A DNA stretch of 64,000 bases from Chromobacterium sp. IIBBL 290-4 (GCF_024207115.1 NZ_CP100128.1:868001-932000), one strand, 5' to 3'; shown: positions 55,570 to 64,000, numbered from the stretch's first letter. Notes: generated from the letters alone by a model not told the origin. Made by a program: numbers and translations.

Positions 55570-56847
55570 ATGACCCTGGCTTCCATCAACTGGCGGCGCG
55601 ACGTGTTCTCGCGCACCATGCTCACCTGCGTATTCACCGGCTTCGCTTCCGGCCTGCCCCTGTATACGCTGATCAATCTATTGCCCGCCTGGTTGCGCAG
55701 CGAGGGCGTGGATCTGAAGTCCATCGGCCTGTTCGCCTTGATCGGCTTGCCCTACACCTGGAAATTCCTGTGGTCGCCGCTGCTGGACCGCTACGCGCTG
55801 CCGCTCTTGGGCCGCCGCCGCGGCTGGATGCTGGCCACCCAGTTGGCGCTGCTGGTCGCGGTCGCGCTGTTCGGCCTGTTCTCGCCGCAGGCGGACATCG
55901 CCGCCATAGCCGGCCTGGCCTTGCTGGTGGCGTTTTTCTCCGCCAGCCAGGACATCGTGCTGGATGCTTTCCGCCGCGAAATTCTCCACGACAACGAGCT
56001 GGGCCTGGGCAACACCATCCACATCAACGCCTATCGCCTGGCCGGACTGGTGCCGGGCTCGCTGTCCCTGATCCTGGCCGATTATCGCGACTGGGGCAGC
56101 GTGTTCATGTTCACCGCCGTGTTCATGCTCCCCGGCATCTTGATGACGCTATTGGTGAAAGAACCAGCGCTGGCGAAAAGCAGCCCGAAGACGCTGCGCG
56201 AAGCGGTGATCGAACCCTTCCATGAATTCCTTACCCGCCAGGGCTGGCAGGGCGCGCTGTGGATTTTGGGCTTCATCTTCCTATATAAGCTGGGCGACAG
56301 CATGGCCACCTCGCTGGCCACGCCGTTTTATCTGGACATGGGCTACGCCAAATCGCAGATTGGCCTGGTGGCCAAGCATGCCGGCTTGTGGCCCGCGGTG
56401 GCCGGTGGCCTGCTAGGCGGCCTGTGGATGATCAAACTGGGCATCAACCGCGCCTTGTGGGCCTTCGGCGTGGTGCAGGTGCTGTCCATTCTCGGCTTCG
56501 CCTGGCTGGCCAGCTATGGCCGCTTCCATGCCATAGGCAGCGAACAGCTGGCCATGCTGGCGACGGTGATCGGCTTTGAAGCCTTGGGCGTGGGCCTGGG
56601 CACCGCGGCCTTCGTCGCCTTCATCGCCCGTTGCACCCACCCGGCCTATACCGCCACCCAGTTCGCGCTGTTCACCAGCCTGGCGGCGGTGCCGCGCACG
56701 CTGGCCAACGCCGCCACCGGCTACATCGTCGATTCGGTGGGCTGGACCTCGTTCTTCTTCCTATGCACCGCCTTGGCGATTCCCGGCATGATGCTGCTGG
56801 TCAAGGTGGCGCCATGGGGGGACGACCCTGAGCCGGAAAAAGCCTAA
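55570..56847 (+). CDS. ampG: Muropeptide permease AmpG
   Basis: Major facilitator of 425 residues importing anhydromuropeptides from the periplasm for cell-wall recycling. It shows the AmpG pattern (FTGFASGLPLYTLINLLPAWL, LPYTWKFLWSPLLDRY, FFSASQDIVLDAFRRE, LGDSMATSLATPFYLDMGY). Twelve or more helices. It can influence beta-lactamase induction where ampC/ampR exist. Confidence 0.93.
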   Translation: MTLASINWRRDVFSRTMLTCVFTGFASGLPLYTLINLLPAWLRSEGVDLKSIGLFALIGLPYTWKFLWSPLLDRYALPLLGRRRGWMLATQLALLVAVALFGLFSPQADIAAIAGLALLVAFFSASQDIVLDAFRREILHDNELGLGNTIHINAYRLAGLVPGSLSLILADYRDWGSVFMFTAVFMLPGILMTLLVKEPALAKSSPKTLREAVIEPFHEFLTRQGWQGALWILGFIFLYKLGDSMATSLATPFYLDMGYAKSQIGLVAKHAGLWPAVAGGLLGGLWMIKLGINRALWAFGVVQVLSILGFAWLASYGRFHAIGSEQLAMLATVIGFEALGVGLGTAAFVAFIARCTHPAYTATQFALFTSLAAVPRTLANAATGYIVDSVGWTSFFFLCTALAIPGMMLLVKVAPWGDDPEPEKA

Positions 56848-56856
56848 GGCCTGCCA

Positions 56857-56951
56857 GCCCATCCCTAAGCCAGGCTAGCGCGGCCGAGCGTATTTCGCTT
56901 CGCAGGGGCTGGTCGTTCGCGTTTGAACGACAGGATGGGCAAGGCTGGCTT
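56857..56951. repeat. Long imperfect palindrome between ampG and pilE
   Basis: GCCCATCC (56857-56864) pairs with GGATGGGC (56933-56940), AAGCCAG (56867-56873) with CTGGCTT (56945-56951), and an inner perfect GTCGTTC/GAACGAC hairpin lies at 56912-56931. It is located between convergent genes and possibly ends transcription from both. Confidence 0.45.
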
Positions 56952-57060
56952 GACCCACCCGCTTCCACGCCGCGCTGATCAAGCGCGGCCCAGCCCGCAA
57001 GCCGCTTTTCATCTGGCCGTGGCCACGCCCGGCAGCGCCCGTTAAGCGCCCTTTCGCCAA

Positions 57061-57489
57061 CTACAAACGGCATTTCTCCATTCCGCTCTCTTGCCGGCAT
57101 TGCTGGATATTGCCATCCTGATCCAGCTTGAGCATCCATTCCTCCAAGCCGGAGCCCGCTTTAGGACTCGCGACCAAGGTGAACGTAATGCTCGCCAGAT
57201 TTTCGTCCGAAGGCGTCTGGCTGCTCAGGCCGATGTCGAAAGCCGTCGTCTGTAAAATCGGCAAGGAAGGCCATTCCGCATTGGCCGCCGACAGATACGC
57301 GCCGTGTCGGCGAAACCATTGCTGCATGAAATGGCCATCCTGCAACAAGGCCGACTTGGCCTCATCCAGCCTGGCTCGCTGCATATACTGCTGATAGGCC
57401 GGGGCCGCAGCCGCCAGCAACAGCACCGCTATCGCCAGGCCCATCATCAGCTCCAGCAAGCTGAAGCCTCGCTCTCGCCATGGTTTCAT
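57061..57489 (-). CDS. pilE: Minor type IV pilin PilE-like
   Basis: Prepilin of 142 residues. The class III leader MKPWRERG is cut before FSLLELMMGLAIAVLL, with the conserved Glu at +5. Two C-terminal cysteines (IQQCRQESGMEKC) can form the pilin disulfide. It is the last gene of the minor pilin operon and overlaps pilX by 4 bp. It corresponds to the PilE of the Pseudomonas minor pilin operon, not the major pilin of Neisseria. Confidence 0.87.
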   Translation of the reverse strand: MKPWRERGFSLLELMMGLAIAVLLLAAAAPAYQQYMQRARLDEAKSALLQDGHFMQQWFRRHGAYLSAANAEWPSLPILQTTAFDIGLSSQTPSDENLASITFTLVASPKAGSGLEEWMLKLDQDGNIQQCRQESGMEKCRL

Positions 57490-58142
57490 TCCAGCACCTC
57501 CATATGGTTGAGGCGTTTGCCCTGCACGCTCATATCTTCCAGTCGAACCACTCGATACCAGCTTTGCATCGTGGCGGCGCTGCGCTCGCTGAGGCCCCAG
57601 GCCCGTACGGTGATGCGATACAAGCGAGCCGTGCCAGGCTGGCCCTCCACCGGAAACCGAGGATCCACCAATTCCACCATGAAGCGCGGGTTGGCCCAGT
57701 GATTGACGCCATGCCGCACTTTGGCCGGACACCAAGGCTGCGTTTGTCCCGTCTCCAGCGCCAATTCCTGGCTCGTCCCGCAAGGGTGCAGCACCAACAC
57801 GCCATCCTGCATGCGCTTATGCGGCGGCACTGTCGGCTCGCATACCCCTTTGCCGGCGGGCCCTTGGCAATGAGGGGGAAAAATTCCAGCAGGGCCATAC
57901 AGATCAGCGGGCTTTTGCGCTCTATCCGCCATATTCAGTTTCTTATCCAGCGCCGCGACCCAGGCTTCAGCCTGCGGCAAAGCCAAACCCGCCGACTGCG
58001 CAGCCCTTTGCCGATCCGACACGTTGCGCTGCAGCCTCGCCAATCCGACGACGTTCTGCGAAACGCTCAAAGCCAGCAGGCTCAGCATCGCCAGCAGCGC
58101 CGTCACCATCAGCAATGCCGCGCCGCGTTGGCCGGCGCTCAT
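57486..58142 (-). CDS. pilX: Minor pilin assembly protein PilX
   Basis: Prepilin-like protein of 218 residues with leader MSAGQRG and helix AALLMVTALLAMLSLLALS. Position +5 is Met rather than Glu, as in several PilX/GspK-type tip proteins. It overlaps pilW by 4 bp upstream and pilE by 4 bp downstream. It probably belongs to the pilus tip priming complex. Confidence 0.85.
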   Translation of the reverse strand: MSAGQRGAALLMVTALLAMLSLLALSVSQNVVGLARLQRNVSDRQRAAQSAGLALPQAEAWVAALDKKLNMADRAQKPADLYGPAGIFPPHCQGPAGKGVCEPTVPPHKRMQDGVLVLHPCGTSQELALETGQTQPWCPAKVRHGVNHWANPRFMVELVDPRFPVEGQPGTARLYRITVRAWGLSERSAATMQSWYRVVRLEDMSVQGKRLNHMEVLE

Positions 58143-58984
58143 GAGGGACACGCCAGGCCGGACGCCAGCGGGATGGTCCGCGACAAAGTCCGCGCGCGCT
58201 CTCCCTCCGGCTGCCAGTCCAGCTCCAATTGCGCGGCCAGGATCTCGCCAGCGCCATTCCACGCCTCCCAAAACCGCCATGCGCCGGCTTGGGCGCAGCC
58301 TTCCTGAACCAGCACTTTCAAGCGCATCGCGCGCACGGGCGACAGCATCACTTGCGCTTCCTGTTTATCGTCGCCCGCCTCAACGCTCACGCGCTCCAAA
58401 CGTCCATCCGCATGCAGCCGATATCGCCGCTCCAGCGGCATCCACAATTGCAAAGAAGGCAGATGCAATGCGCCGGGCTGCTGATAGGCGACGGGCAGCG
58501 CCGGATGCAAGGCCACCGTTTCGCCCTGCCGGCTCCATTGGCCCAGACCCAAGCCATGGCTGGCTAGGCAGCTGGAAAGCAATAGGCTCGCCCCAGGTAG
58601 AGCCTGCGGCACGCCCTCGAATCGCTGCAATTTCCCTTCTCCATCGATAGCCAGCTTGTTGAAAGACACCGCCGTGCCCGCCAGGCGCAAATGCCACGCC
58701 GCTGCGGAAAAATCCGCTTTCCTCCACCCCAGGAGCGCGCAACCAAAACGGCCATGCCGCGCCAGATCGCGGGCCATCTCGCGCAACGCCCAATCCGCCT
58801 GCTGCCATTGCTCCAACGCGGCGGCATCCATGCTGACGTTCCGCGCGGCCCTGGAGAAAGCAGACACCGCGCCCGCGATGATGAAGCTGGACAAGGCCAA
58901 AGCCAGCAAAGCGCTGATCAAGGCGCTGCCGCGAGCGATACGGCATGACTCAGGGCGACAGCGGCCACACCCGCGACTGCTCAT
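58139..58984 (-). CDS. pilW: Minor pilin assembly protein PilW
   Basis: Large minor pilin of 281 residues. The N-terminal RG-SALISALLALALSSFIIAG segment is a prepilin-type leader and helix, but +5 is Ser, not Glu. The C-terminal part contains several cysteines. ATG 58984 is preferred (GGAAAAG upstream); ATG 58999 is an alternative. It overlaps pilV by about 35 bp. Identity rests on order and size more than on close similarity. Confidence 0.78.
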   Translation of the reverse strand: MSSRGCGRCRPESCRIARGSALISALLALALSSFIIAGAVSAFSRAARNVSMDAAALEQWQQADWALREMARDLARHGRFGCALLGWRKADFSAAAWHLRLAGTAVSFNKLAIDGEGKLQRFEGVPQALPGASLLLSSCLASHGLGLGQWSRQGETVALHPALPVAYQQPGALHLPSLQLWMPLERRYRLHADGRLERVSVEAGDDKQEAQVMLSPVRAMRLKVLVQEGCAQAGAWRFWEAWNGAGEILAAQLELDWQPEGERARTLSRTIPLASGLACPS

Positions 58985-59459
58985 GCCAGGCTTTTCCATT
59001 GCGGCTGCGCCAAGCCACCCGGATGCCAAGCGGTCCGCTGCCGCCGCAGCCGTCCGACGCCAGCGACGGCGCCTGCTTGCCATCGCTCCGGCATACCGCG
59101 GCGCGTATTGCCTCCTGCGCCCCCCGTCCCGAGCGCAAAGACTGCTTGAAACGCCAGAGCTGAAACGCCGCCCTTTGCTGCGCGGAACAGCCGCTCAAAC
59201 ACGTCGCCGCGCCGTCGAGATGATCGTCATAGCCGCTTTCCTGAAAATGCTTCCATTCTTGCGCCGGCATGGTTTGCGCCATGGCAATCAGCTCGCTGGC
59301 GGCTTGCTCGATGGCGGCAAGCTGTTCGATGTCGCGGCTTTGCTGCAAGGTTTTCGCCTGCAGGCTGAACAAGCCGCTCATCCCCAGCATCCATATCGCC
59401 AGCGCCAGCAAGGCCTCGATCAAGCTATGCCCTTGCTGCTGCGCCTTAGCCGCAGCCAT
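58950..59459 (-). CDS. pilV: Minor pilin PilV
   Basis: Minor pilin of 169 residues with leader KAQQQG before HSLIEALLALAIWMLG (Glu at +5). The AMAQTMPAQEW region and a cysteine pair (CLSGC) follow. ATG 59459 overlaps the fimT 3' end by 14 bp. Confidence 0.85.
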   Translation of the reverse strand: MAAAKAQQQGHSLIEALLALAIWMLGMSGLFSLQAKTLQQSRDIEQLAAIEQAASELIAMAQTMPAQEWKHFQESGYDDHLDGAATCLSGCSAQQRAAFQLWRFKQSLRSGRGAQEAIRAAVCRSDGKQAPSLASDGCGGSGPLGIRVAWRSRNGKAWHEQSRVWPLSP

Positions 59460-59988
59460 CGTCCACCTCGCCCAGCCTTGCCGCCCCATTGGCGGCCAGA
59501 TGCACGCGCAAACAATGGCCGCTGGCTCCGCTCAACCAGAAATCCACGTCCTCGCTCGGCCACACCCGGCCTTCCACGGTAAACATCAGCTGCCGCATCC
59601 GATTGGCCACCGCGACGCGCCGTCCATCCAGCATGGCTAGCTTCAAGCGCTCGCCGCCGTTGTATGCGCCGTTGCCCGGCGCATCGAGATCGGCAAATGC
59701 CAATGCGCCCTCCGGCCAGAGCTGGCGCATGCCGCCCATCGGCGGCAGACATCCTTGCAGCTCCAGATTGGTTTTGAGATTGGCGGCGCACACATAAACC
59801 GGCTGGTTCAGCCGCACAGCCTCGCTGCGGGCATGCCACAGCACCGAGGTCAAGATAAGCGCCTGCTGCCGCAAACGGTAACGCTCCAAAGTAGAGGCGA
59901 ACATAGGCGCAGCCATCGCCATCAGCGCGCAGGCAAGAGCCAAGGCCGCCAATGACTCGATCAAAGTGATGCCGCTTTGCGTGCGCAT
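59446..59988 (-). CDS. fimT: GspH/FimT-family minor pilin
   Basis: Pseudopilin of 180 residues. The leader MRTQSG is cut before ITLIESLAALALACALM (Glu at +5), and the GspH-type domain (ILTSVLWHARSEAVRLNQPVYVC) follows. It is the first gene of the minor pilin operon fimT-pilV-pilW-pilX-pilE; the equivalent position in Pseudomonas is FimT/FimU. Confidence 0.87.
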   Translation of the reverse strand: MRTQSGITLIESLAALALACALMAMAAPMFASTLERYRLRQQALILTSVLWHARSEAVRLNQPVYVCAANLKTNLELQGCLPPMGGMRQLWPEGALAFADLDAPGNGAYNGGERLKLAMLDGRRVAVANRMRQLMFTVEGRVWPSEDVDFWLSGASGHCLRVHLAANGAARLGEVDDGCG

Positions 59989-60142
59989 GCGTCCGCCGCT
60001 CCCTGTGCCATGTTCGAGCCAGTTTGCCGCTCACGGCCGAGTCCATGCTCGCGTGCCTGTCCCAAAGCCGGAAATGAGGATGGGGGCTTCGCACCAAAGG
60101 GCAGGTGCGCGGATGCCACGCCCATGGAAAGGATGCGCGCGC

Positions 60143-60173
60143 AAAAAGAAAATGGCCCGGAAAACCGGGCCAT
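60143..60173 (-). terminator. Terminator of polA
   Basis: Perfect 9-bp stem ATGGCCCGG/CCGGGCCAT (60152-60173) with an AAAA loop and T-rich tail on the minus strand. The 231-bp gap around it (59989-60219) must also hold the fimT promoter, which I cannot pinpoint. Confidence 0.85.
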
Positions 60174-60219
60174 CAGGGCTTGCCTGCGGATGCGCCATCC
60201 GCCAATCAGAAAAGCGCGC

Positions 60220-62997
60220 TCAGTGCGCGGCTTCCCAGCTGTCGCCGGCGCCGACTTCCGCCAACAGCGGCACGCTCAAATCCGCCGCGCCGGCCATGAT
60301 TTCCGGCAGGCGGCGCTTGACCAGCTCCAGCTCGGCTTGCGGCACTTCCAGCACCAGTTCGTCGTGCACCTGCATGATCAGCTTGCTTTGCAAGCCATCG
60401 CGCTCCAGCCAGTCCTGCACCGCTATCATCGCCAGCTTGATCAGATCGGCCGCGGTGCCTTGCATCGGCGCGTTGATCGCGGCGCGCTCGGCGCCGGCGC
60501 GGCGGCCCGGATTGGACAGCTTGATGTCCGGCAGATACAGGCGGCGGCCGAACACCGTTTCCACATAGCCTTGCTCGCGCGCTTTCTCACGCGTACTCTG
60601 CATATACTCCGCCACGCCCGGATAGCGCATGAAATAGCGGTCGATGTACTGCTGGGCAGCGCTGCGCTCGATGTCCAGCTGAGCGGCCAGGCCGAAGGCG
60701 CTCATGCCGTAGATCAGGCCGAAGTTGATCGCCTTGGCGGCGCGGCGCTGATCCGACGTCACCGCGCCGAGATCCACGCCGAACACCTCGGCCGCGGTGG
60801 CGCGGTGAATGTCCTCGCCGCTGGCGAAGGCCTTCTGCATGCCTTCGTCGCCGGACAGGTGGGCCATGATGCGCAGCTCGATCTGCGAGTAGTCGGCCGA
60901 TACGATCTGCCAGCCAGCCGGCGCGATGAAGGCCTCGCGGACGCGGCGGCCCTCGGCGGTGCGCACCGGGATGTTCTGCAGATTGGGATCGTTGCTGGAC
61001 AAACGGCCGGTAATCGCCACCGCCTGTGCATAAGTCGTGTGCACGCGGCCAGTCTGTGGATAAATCAGCGTCGGCAGCTTGTCGGTATAAGTGGACTTCA
61101 GCTTGGCCAGGCCGCGGTATTCCAGAATGCGTTTGGGCAGCGGGTGGTCCAGCGCCAGCTGCTCCAGCACCGATTCATCGGTGGAATAGCCGCCCGACGG
61201 CGTTTTCTTGACGCCCTTGGTGGGGATGGCCAGCTTGCCGAACAGGATTTCCTGCAGCTGCTTGGGCGAATTCAGATTGAACGGCTGGCCGGCCAGCTCG
61301 TAAGCCTGCTGCTCCAGTTGCAGCATCTGGCTGCCCAGCTGGTGGCTCTGCGCCGCCAGCTTGTCGCGATCGATCAGCACGCCGTGGCGTTCCATCTTGA
61401 ACAGCACTTCGGCCACCGGCAGCTCGATGTCGCGATAGATCTTTTCCAGGTCGCCGCTCAATTGGCCGGCGAAATGCTGGTTCAAACGCAGCGTGATGTC
61501 GGCGTCTTCGGCCGCGTAATTGGCGGCGACGTCCACGTCCACCTCGCCGAAACCGATCTGCTTGGCGCCTTTGCCGCAGATCTCCTCGTAGCTGACGGTG
61601 TTCTCACCCAGGTGGCGGCGCGCCAGATCGTCCATATTATGACGCTGATGGCTTTCCAGCACGTAGGAGGCCAGCATCGAATCATCGACGATGCCGCGCA
61701 GGGCGATGCCATGGTTGGCCAGCACGTGGCTGTCGTACTTCAGGTTCTGGCCGCACTTCTTCTGGCCGGCGTCCTCCAGCCAGGGCTTGAGCCTGGCCAG
61801 GGCCGCATCCAGCCCCAGCTGCTCCGGCGCGCCGGCGTAATGATGCTCCAGCGGCAGGTAGGCGGCATGGCCGGCCTCCACCGAGAAGCTGACGCCGACG
61901 ATGCGCGCCTGCATCGGATCGAGGCTGGTGGTTTCGGTGTCGAAGGACACCACCTTGGCCGCCGCCAGCTTTGCCAGCCAGGCGTCCAGTTGCGCGTTGG
62001 TGAGGATGGTTTCGTAATGGCGCTCGACATTCGCGGGAACCGCAGGAGCTGCCGCGACAGCGTCGTCCGCGCCGCCGAATAAATCGCTCTGCGCGGCGGG
62101 CGCTTCTTCCTGGCGCTGGACGACGGCAGGCATCTCCTCGCCCGCGGTCACTTCGTGATAGAAGGTGCGGAAACCCAGATCCAGGAACAATTCGGCCAGC
62201 CGCGGCTTGTCCTTCTGGCCATGCTGCAGGCCCGGCAAGCCGTGCGGCAGGTCGGTCTTGAGATCCACTTCGCAATCGATGGTGATCAGCCGCTTGCCCA
62301 TCGGCAGCCAATCCAGCGCGGCGCGCAGATTCTCGCCCACCTTGCCGCCGACGCTGTCGGCCTGGGCGACGACAGCGTCCAGATCGCCGTATTGTTCCAG
62401 CCATTTCACCGCGGTTTTCGGCCCGCACTTGTCGACGCCAGGCACATTGTCCACCTTGTCGCCGATCAGGGTCAGGTAGTCGATGATCAGGCTAGGCGGC
62501 ACGCCGAACTTCTCCTTTACCCCGGCCTCGTCCAGCAGCTCGTTGGTCATGGTGTTGACCAGCGTCACCGCCGGCGTCACCAACTGGGCCATGTCCTTGT
62601 CGCCGGTGGAGATGATCACCTGCATGCCCGCCGCCGCCGCCGTGCGCGCCAGCGTGCCGATCACATCGTCCGCCTCCACCCCCGGCACCACCAGCATCGG
62701 CCAGCCGGAAGCTTGCACCACGTCGTGGACCGCCGTAATCTGGGAGGCAAGCTCCTCGGGCATCGACGGGCGATTGGCCTTGTATTCGGGGTACAGGTCG
62801 TCGCGGAAGGTCTTGCCCTTCGCGTCGAAGACGCAGGCGCTATAATCGAATTCAACCTCCTTCTCCAGCCGCCTGAGCATGTTCACCATGCCATAGACAG
62901 CCCCCACCGGGCGGCCATCCGGGGATCGCAAATCGGGCATCGCGTGAAAGGCGCGGTACAAGTAAGAAGAGCCGTCGATCAATAACAATGTTTTCAT
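60220..62997 (-). CDS. polA: DNA polymerase I
   Basis: Repair and Okazaki-fragment polymerase of 925 residues. The 5'-3' exonuclease domain is at about 1-290 (LLIDGSSYLYRAFHA, STGDKDMAQLV, GDKVDNVPGV). The 3'-5' exonuclease follows with its intact acidic motif FDTETTSLDP. The polymerase domain shows motif A SADYSQIELRIMAH, motif B RRAAKAINFGLIYG and motif C QVHDELVLEVP. No ribosome-binding site is obvious upstream of ATG 62997. Confidence 0.97.
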   Translation of the reverse strand: MKTLLLIDGSSYLYRAFHAMPDLRSPDGRPVGAVYGMVNMLRRLEKEVEFDYSACVFDAKGKTFRDDLYPEYKANRPSMPEELASQITAVHDVVQASGWPMLVVPGVEADDVIGTLARTAAAAGMQVIISTGDKDMAQLVTPAVTLVNTMTNELLDEAGVKEKFGVPPSLIIDYLTLIGDKVDNVPGVDKCGPKTAVKWLEQYGDLDAVVAQADSVGGKVGENLRAALDWLPMGKRLITIDCEVDLKTDLPHGLPGLQHGQKDKPRLAELFLDLGFRTFYHEVTAGEEMPAVVQRQEEAPAAQSDLFGGADDAVAAAPAVPANVERHYETILTNAQLDAWLAKLAAAKVVSFDTETTSLDPMQARIVGVSFSVEAGHAAYLPLEHHYAGAPEQLGLDAALARLKPWLEDAGQKKCGQNLKYDSHVLANHGIALRGIVDDSMLASYVLESHQRHNMDDLARRHLGENTVSYEEICGKGAKQIGFGEVDVDVAANYAAEDADITLRLNQHFAGQLSGDLEKIYRDIELPVAEVLFKMERHGVLIDRDKLAAQSHQLGSQMLQLEQQAYELAGQPFNLNSPKQLQEILFGKLAIPTKGVKKTPSGGYSTDESVLEQLALDHPLPKRILEYRGLAKLKSTYTDKLPTLIYPQTGRVHTTYAQAVAITGRLSSNDPNLQNIPVRTAEGRRVREAFIAPAGWQIVSADYSQIELRIMAHLSGDEGMQKAFASGEDIHRATAAEVFGVDLGAVTSDQRRAAKAINFGLIYGMSAFGLAAQLDIERSAAQQYIDRYFMRYPGVAEYMQSTREKAREQGYVETVFGRRLYLPDIKLSNPGRRAGAERAAINAPMQGTAADLIKLAMIAVQDWLERDGLQSKLIMQVHDELVLEVPQAELELVKRRLPEIMAGAADLSVPLLAEVGAGDSWEAAH

Positions 62998-63011
62998 AAA
63001 GAGGCAGAAGT

Positions 63012-63740
63012 ATGAGCTTGTCCGATAAGTTACCGCAGACCAGTGATCGCCATGCCACCATGCAGCGCTTCCGCTCGCGCGAAGCCTGGCATGTGATGAA
63101 GATACTGTCGGAGTTTGTCGAGTCGGCCGAGGAGTTGCAAGGCATTACGCCGGCCGTCAGCATTTTTGGCAGCGCCCGCACGCCGCGAGATCACAAATAC
63201 TACAAACTGACCGAAGACGTGGCGAGAAGACTGTCCGATTCGGGCTTTTCAGTGATATCCGGGGGCGGCCCCGGCATCATGGAGGCCGCCAACAAGGGGG
63301 CATTTTACGGCAGAAGTCCATCGGTGGCGCTGAACATTGTGCTGCCGCACGAACAAAAACCCAACGACTACCAAGACCTGGCGGTCAAATTCAACCACTT
63401 CTTCAGCCGCAAGGTCATGTTCGTCAAACATGCCATCGCCTATGTGGTGATGCCCGGCGGCTTCGGCACGCTGGACGAGATGTTCGAGGCGCTGACGCTG
63501 ATCCAGACCGGCAAGAGCCGCAAGATCCCCATCATCTTGTGCTGCAGCGAGTTCTGGAGCGGCCTGCTGGACTGGGTGAAAGACCGGCTGGTGTCCGAAG
63601 GCATGATCAATCCGGACGACCTGAACCTGATCCAATTGATCGACGATCCGCAACAAATCGTCGAAACCATTTTCAAACATTACGAAACCCGAGGCTTCGA
63701 CGCGCTGCCTGAAGAGCGCGAACAGATGCTGAACCTTTAA
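63012..63740 (+). CDS. LOG-family protein (TIGR00730)
   Basis: Rossmann-fold protein of 242 residues with the LOG signatures GGGPGIMEAANKGA and PGGFGTLDE, typical of cytokinin riboside 5'-monophosphate phosphoribohydrolases and related nucleotide 5'-monophosphate nucleosidases. The bacterial role is probably nucleotide salvage or degradation. Its ATG is only 14 bp from the divergent polA ATG. Confidence 0.87.
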   Translation: MSLSDKLPQTSDRHATMQRFRSREAWHVMKILSEFVESAEELQGITPAVSIFGSARTPRDHKYYKLTEDVARRLSDSGFSVISGGGPGIMEAANKGAFYGRSPSVALNIVLPHEQKPNDYQDLAVKFNHFFSRKVMFVKHAIAYVVMPGGFGTLDEMFEALTLIQTGKSRKIPIILCCSEFWSGLLDWVKDRLVSEGMINPDDLNLIQLIDDPQQIVETIFKHYETRGFDALPEEREQMLNL

Positions 63741-63770
63741 TATCGCCGCATACACACAAAGGAAAACACC

Positions 63771-64000
63771 ATGCGCCGTTCAATCGCCCTCCTTCTTCTC
63801 CTGCCGCTGGCGCCCGCCTTCGCCGCTGAAGCGCCGTCCGCGCCGCCCAAATCGGTGGTGCCGCCGCCGCCGGTCATCACTCAGGACAACGCCGCCGAGC
63901 CGGAGCCGGAGGTGCGCCTGATCCAGAAGGGCGACGACAAGATCGAGGAATACCGCTTGAACGGCCAGCTTTACATGATCAAAGTCACGCCTTCGCATGG
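63771..64000 (+). CDS. DUF2782 family protein, partial
   Basis: Start of a secreted protein (signal peptide MRRSIALLLLLPLAPAFA), then a proline-rich linker and the DUF2782 core (VRLIQKGDDKIEEYRLNGQL). At least 76 residues are visible; the end lies outside the window. An AAAGGA site lies 7 bp before the ATG. Function unknown; it follows the LOG gene by 30 bp. Confidence 0.8.
   Translation, partial: MRRSIALLLLLPLAPAFAAEAPSAPPKSVVPPPPVITQDNAAEPEPEVRLIQKGDDKIEEYRLNGQLYMIKVTPSH

Noticed and set aside
59977..62082. 701-residue plus-strand frame opposite polA
   Set aside because: Antisense shadow of polA; no domain visible.

Overview
The window is chromosomal DNA of a GC-rich (roughly two-thirds GC by eye) betaproteobacterium. 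Gene content and order point to Neisseriales, close to Chromobacterium: mrcA divergent from pilMNOPQ-aroK-aroB, rplU-rpmA-obgE next to ispB, metX-metW, a regulatory PTS (EI, HPr, EIIA-Man), an FtrABCD ferrous iron system, LpxO, and a polA/DUF2782 neighbourhood. This assignment is inference; no rRNA gene is present to confirm it.

Layout. 0-3 kb: minus-strand basic amino acid ABC transporter operon (binding protein, two permeases, ATPase cut by the window edge). 3.3-6.4 kb: obgE and rplU-rpmA on the minus strand, ispB on the plus strand, then tRNA-Arg(CCT). 6.4-8.3 kb: remnant of an integrative element at that tRNA, with an integrase truncated after about 158 codons by an IS903-type insertion sequence. 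8.3-15.7 kb: accessory-looking metabolism, namely an MFS exporter, cyanate detoxification (cynS, cynT, divergent cynR), an MDR oxidoreductase with a divergent LysR regulator, lipid A hydroxylase lpxO and a CpdA-like phosphodiesterase. 15.8-25.5 kb: mrcA, the type IV pilus alignment/secretin operon pilMNOPQ, aroK, aroB and a small membrane-anchored FimV-like TPR protein.

25.5-33.6 kb: minus-strand lipopolysaccharide core cluster in transcription order heptosyltransferase, WaaE-like transferase, GT2, GT4, GT2, O-antigen ligase, msbA. Two of these genes are clearly AT-richer than the rest. 33.6-37.7 kb: ptsI, ptsH, EIIA-Man and cysG. 37.8-44.8 kb: a PAS-PAS-GAF-GGDEF diguanylate cyclase, a DUF3025 protein, YihY, WrbA, a pair of REP-like palindromes, and an AraC regulator divergent from a fosmidomycin-resistance-type MFS pump. 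45-49.1 kb: ftrABCD iron uptake operon followed by a solo periplasmic binding protein. 49.1-56.9 kb: ybaK, msrPQ, a YhcC-type radical SAM protein, an orphan protein, metXW, two small membrane proteins and ampG. 57-60 kb: minor pilin operon fimT-pilV-pilW-pilX-pilE without pilY1. 60.2-64 kb: polA, a LOG-family protein and the start of a DUF2782 gene.

Functional threads: type IV pilus biogenesis (two loci plus the FimV-like protein), envelope and LPS construction (mrcA, lpxO, core cluster, msbA, ampG), iron and redox handling (ftrABCD, msrPQ, wrbA), and PTS and second-messenger signalling. I found no CRISPR array and no convincing entirely new system. The best leads are the stand-alone FimV-type module, the pilY1-less minor pilin operon, the deleted island at tRNA-Arg, the REP-like pair, and well-defined operator palindromes.
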